Shown in pieces: positions 5,530 to 6,550 of a stretch of DNA of 6,550 bases (the stretch's first letter is position 1; every line of letters starts with the position of its first letter). The notes under the pieces are model-generated. The model had not been told where the DNA came from. It worked only from the letters and a program-made list of their open reading frames with translations, and did not search any database. Source of the DNA: Phycisphaerales bacterium (GTDB taxonomy: Bacteria; Planctomycetota; Phycisphaerae; Phycisphaerales; UBA1924); contig DOJA01000358.1 of NCBI GenBank assembly GCA_003511945.1, positions 1 to 6,550 of the forward strand, in the 5' to 3' direction. The position numbers and the translations under genes were made by a program.

Positions 5530-5603
5530 ACACCAAGGTCGCCAAGATCGCAAAGTCCGGAAAAGACTTTTTGCCTTCTTTGCGGCCTTTGCGTTCTTGG
5601 TGT
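5530..5603. repeat. Intergenic palindrome, CGCAAAG/CTTTGCG type, copy A
   Basis: The left arm (5530-5555) and right arm (5578-5603) are 26 nt each and match as an inverted repeat at 21/26 positions, with two of the five mismatches being G-T wobbles. Key segments are ACACCAAG and GCAAAG on the left, CTTTGCG and CTTGGTGT on the right. The centre holds a second 6-bp hairpin, AAAGTC (5552-5557) with GACTTT (5565-5570), followed by TT. It fills the gap between the HGD stop (5521) and the next ATG (5606). It may act as a terminator or mRNA 3'-end structure. Repeats of this kind are common between genes in several phyla and their origin is unclear. Confidence 0.8.
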
Positions 5604-5605
5604 TA

Positions 5606-6244
5606 ATGACTGTTGATTTTCAAAGTCTGCCCGCTCGCGACGCCTACGCGCTGATGATCAGCGCCATCACCCCGCGGCCCATCGCATGGGTCTCCACCGT
5701 CAACGCCGCCGGCCAGACCAACCTCGCCCCCTTCTCCTTCTTCCAGGGCGTCTGCGCCTCGCCGCCCACGCTCCTCTTCACCGGCGCCAACGACCGCACC
5801 GGCAAGAAGAAGGACACCATCCTCAACGTCGAGCAGGTGCCCGAGTTCGTGGTGAACATCGTGCCGCACGCGCTCGCCGAGCCGATGAACCTCACCGCCA
5901 CGCCTCTGCCGCACGGCGAGAGTGAATTCGAGAAATTCAACATCGCCACCGCGCCTTCGCAAAAAGTCCGTCCGCCCCGCGTGGCCGCCGCGCCCGTCGC
6001 CTTCGAGTGCACTCTCGACCGCATCGTGCGCGTGGGCGACGGCCCGCTCGGCGCCAACGTTGTCTTCGGCCGCATCGTCTGCGTGCATGTCGACGAGTCC
6101 GTGCTCGGGCCCGACCGCCAGATCGACCCAGCCAAGCTCGACACCATCGGTCGCATGGGCGGCGATTACTACGTCCGCACCCGCGAACTCTTCACCATCG
6201 CCCGTCCCACCGGCGGCTCCGTCGCCCGGGCTTCATCTGGGTAA
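5606..6244 (+). CDS. Flavin reductase-like, FMN-binding protein
   Basis: The 212-aa protein belongs to the flavin reductase-like, FMN-binding family (split-barrel fold). Members reduce or bind FMN, often to supply a monooxygenase, but many have no known partner. Visible family features are RPIAWVST (24-31), NLAPFSFFQGV (39-49), the TGKKKDT loop (65-71), FVVNIV (81-86) and, near the C terminus, GRMGGDYYVRTREL (172-185). I chose the ATG at 5606; an in-frame TTG at 5597 would add only three residues and lies inside the palindrome. No Shine-Dalgarno site precedes either start, and copy A of the palindrome ends 2 nt before the ATG. The stop codon TAA touches copy B. The gene follows HGD by 84 nt and precedes the thiolase by 75 nt on the same strand. 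A role in aromatic catabolism is suggested by position alone. Confidence 0.9.
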   Translation: MTVDFQSLPARDAYALMISAITPRPIAWVSTVNAAGQTNLAPFSFFQGVCASPPTLLFTGANDRTGKKKDTILNVEQVPEFVVNIVPHALAEPMNLTATPLPHGESEFEKFNIATAPSQKVRPPRVAAAPVAFECTLDRIVRVGDGPLGANVVFGRIVCVHVDESVLGPDRQIDPAKLDTIGRMGGDYYVRTRELFTIARPTGGSVARASSG

Positions 6245-6304
6245 CAAAAGGACGCAAAGATCGCCAAGAGACTGTCTTCTTTGCTGCCTTTGCGACCTTG
6301 GTGT
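6244..6304. repeat. Intergenic palindrome, CGCAAAG/CTTTGCG type, copy B
   Basis: The right arm (6279-6304) matches the copy A right arm at 23/26 positions, and the identity extends 3 nt further left as CTT in both copies. The left arm (about 6244-6268) contains ACGCAAAGATCGCCAAG and pairs imperfectly with the right arm, with one gap and several mismatches. The centre is shorter than in copy A, about 10 nt. The left arm begins at the last base of the flavin-reductase stop codon, and the thiolase ATG lies 16 nt after the right arm. It is clearly the same repeat family as copy A. Confidence 0.75.
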
Positions 6305-6319
6305 GACAAAAATTTCCCC

Positions 6320-6550
6320 ATGAAAGACATCGTCATCCTCTCCGCCACGCGCACGCCGATCGCCGCCTTCCAGGGCGGTCTCGCCTCCGTCCCCGCCTCG
6401 CGCCTCGGCGCCGCCGCCATCAAGGGCGCGCTCGCCCGCGCCGGCGTCGCCCCGGCCGACGTCACCGACGTGCTCATGGGCAACGTCCTCCAGGCCGGCC
6501 AGGGCCAGGCCCCCGCGCGCCAGGCCGCGCTCGGCGCCGGCCTGCCGAAG
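6320..6550 (+). CDS. Acetyl-CoA acetyltransferase (thiolase), N-terminal part, cut by window edge
   Basis: The first 77 codons of a thiolase are present and the frame is open to the last base, so the gene continues beyond the window. The N terminus MKDIVILSATRTPIAAFQGG and the segment VLMGNVLQAGQGQAPARQA (51-69) are hallmarks of biosynthetic/degradative acetoacetyl-CoA thiolases. The catalytic Cys, expected about 10-12 residues further on, and the GHP and C-G-G motifs are outside the window. The enzyme interconverts two acetyl-CoA with acetoacetyl-CoA plus CoA. Acetoacetate is an end product of the homogentisate pathway, so a role in using it after CoA activation is a reasonable inference. 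No Shine-Dalgarno site is seen before the ATG; the upstream sequence is ACAAAAATTTCCCC after palindrome B. Chain-length specificity cannot be judged. Confidence 0.9.
   Translation, partial: MKDIVILSATRTPIAAFQGGLASVPASRLGAAAIKGALARAGVAPADVTDVLMGNVLQAGQGQAPARQAALGAGLPK

Noticed and set aside
4103..5545. 480-aa minus-strand reading frame opposite HGD
   Set aside because: It lies antisense to a gene with full family motifs. Its composition is rich in Val, Glu, Gly and Asp, as expected from reading GC-biased codons backwards.
5552..5577. Intrinsic terminator within palindrome A
   Set aside because: The inner stem is only 6 bp and AT-rich, and the T's after it are interrupted by GCC. I kept the palindrome as a repeat with a possible 3'-end role rather than calling a terminator.

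Overview
This is a very GC-rich window with strong GC bias at third codon positions. Eight genes lie head to tail on the plus strand, and the last runs off the right edge. No rRNA, tRNA, CRISPR array or prophage gene was seen. The mix suggests a non-proteobacterial environmental bacterium. Pointers are a short bacterial-type homogentisate dioxygenase, a single-domain Y1 transposase beside its own hairpin repeats, CGCAAAG/CTTTGCG palindromes between genes, and several genes without a Shine-Dalgarno site. A planctomycete of the Phycisphaerae type is my best guess, but it is an inference and not proven by any marker here.

Layout: 1-215 is a leader region with a good sigma70-like promoter (143-171). 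216-1418 is 4-hydroxyphenylpyruvate dioxygenase. 1434-1613 is an 80-bp-period repeat built of GC-rich hairpins, and it runs directly into a REP-associated Y1 (HUH) transposase gene (1641-2147, or from 1617). Next come an unrecognised 126-aa protein (2246-2626), a nitrilase (2659-3621) and a DinB-family protein (3703-4185). Homogentisate 1,2-dioxygenase (4310-5521), a flavin-reductase-like FMN-binding protein (5606-6244) and the first 77 codons of an acetyl-CoA acetyltransferase/thiolase (6320 to the edge) close the window.

Metabolic reading: HPPD and HGD are consecutive steps of tyrosine/phenylalanine breakdown (4-hydroxyphenylpyruvate to homogentisate to maleylacetoacetate). The pathway ends in fumarate plus acetoacetate. 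A thiolase could turn acetoacetyl-CoA into acetyl-CoA once acetoacetate is activated, so its position next to HGD makes sense. The two dioxygenase genes are separated by about 2.9 kb holding the transposase, the unknown gene, the nitrilase and the DinB gene, so the pathway is clustered but interrupted.

The most interesting material is non-coding. (1) A BIME-like array of inverted hairpins with a shared CGAA foot lies next to the transposase. (2) Two related long palindromes flank the flavin-reductase gene on both sides, touching its start and stop codons. (3) A recurring TA[C/G][A/G]CT element sits 6-7 nt before two start codons, which suggests leaderless transcripts.
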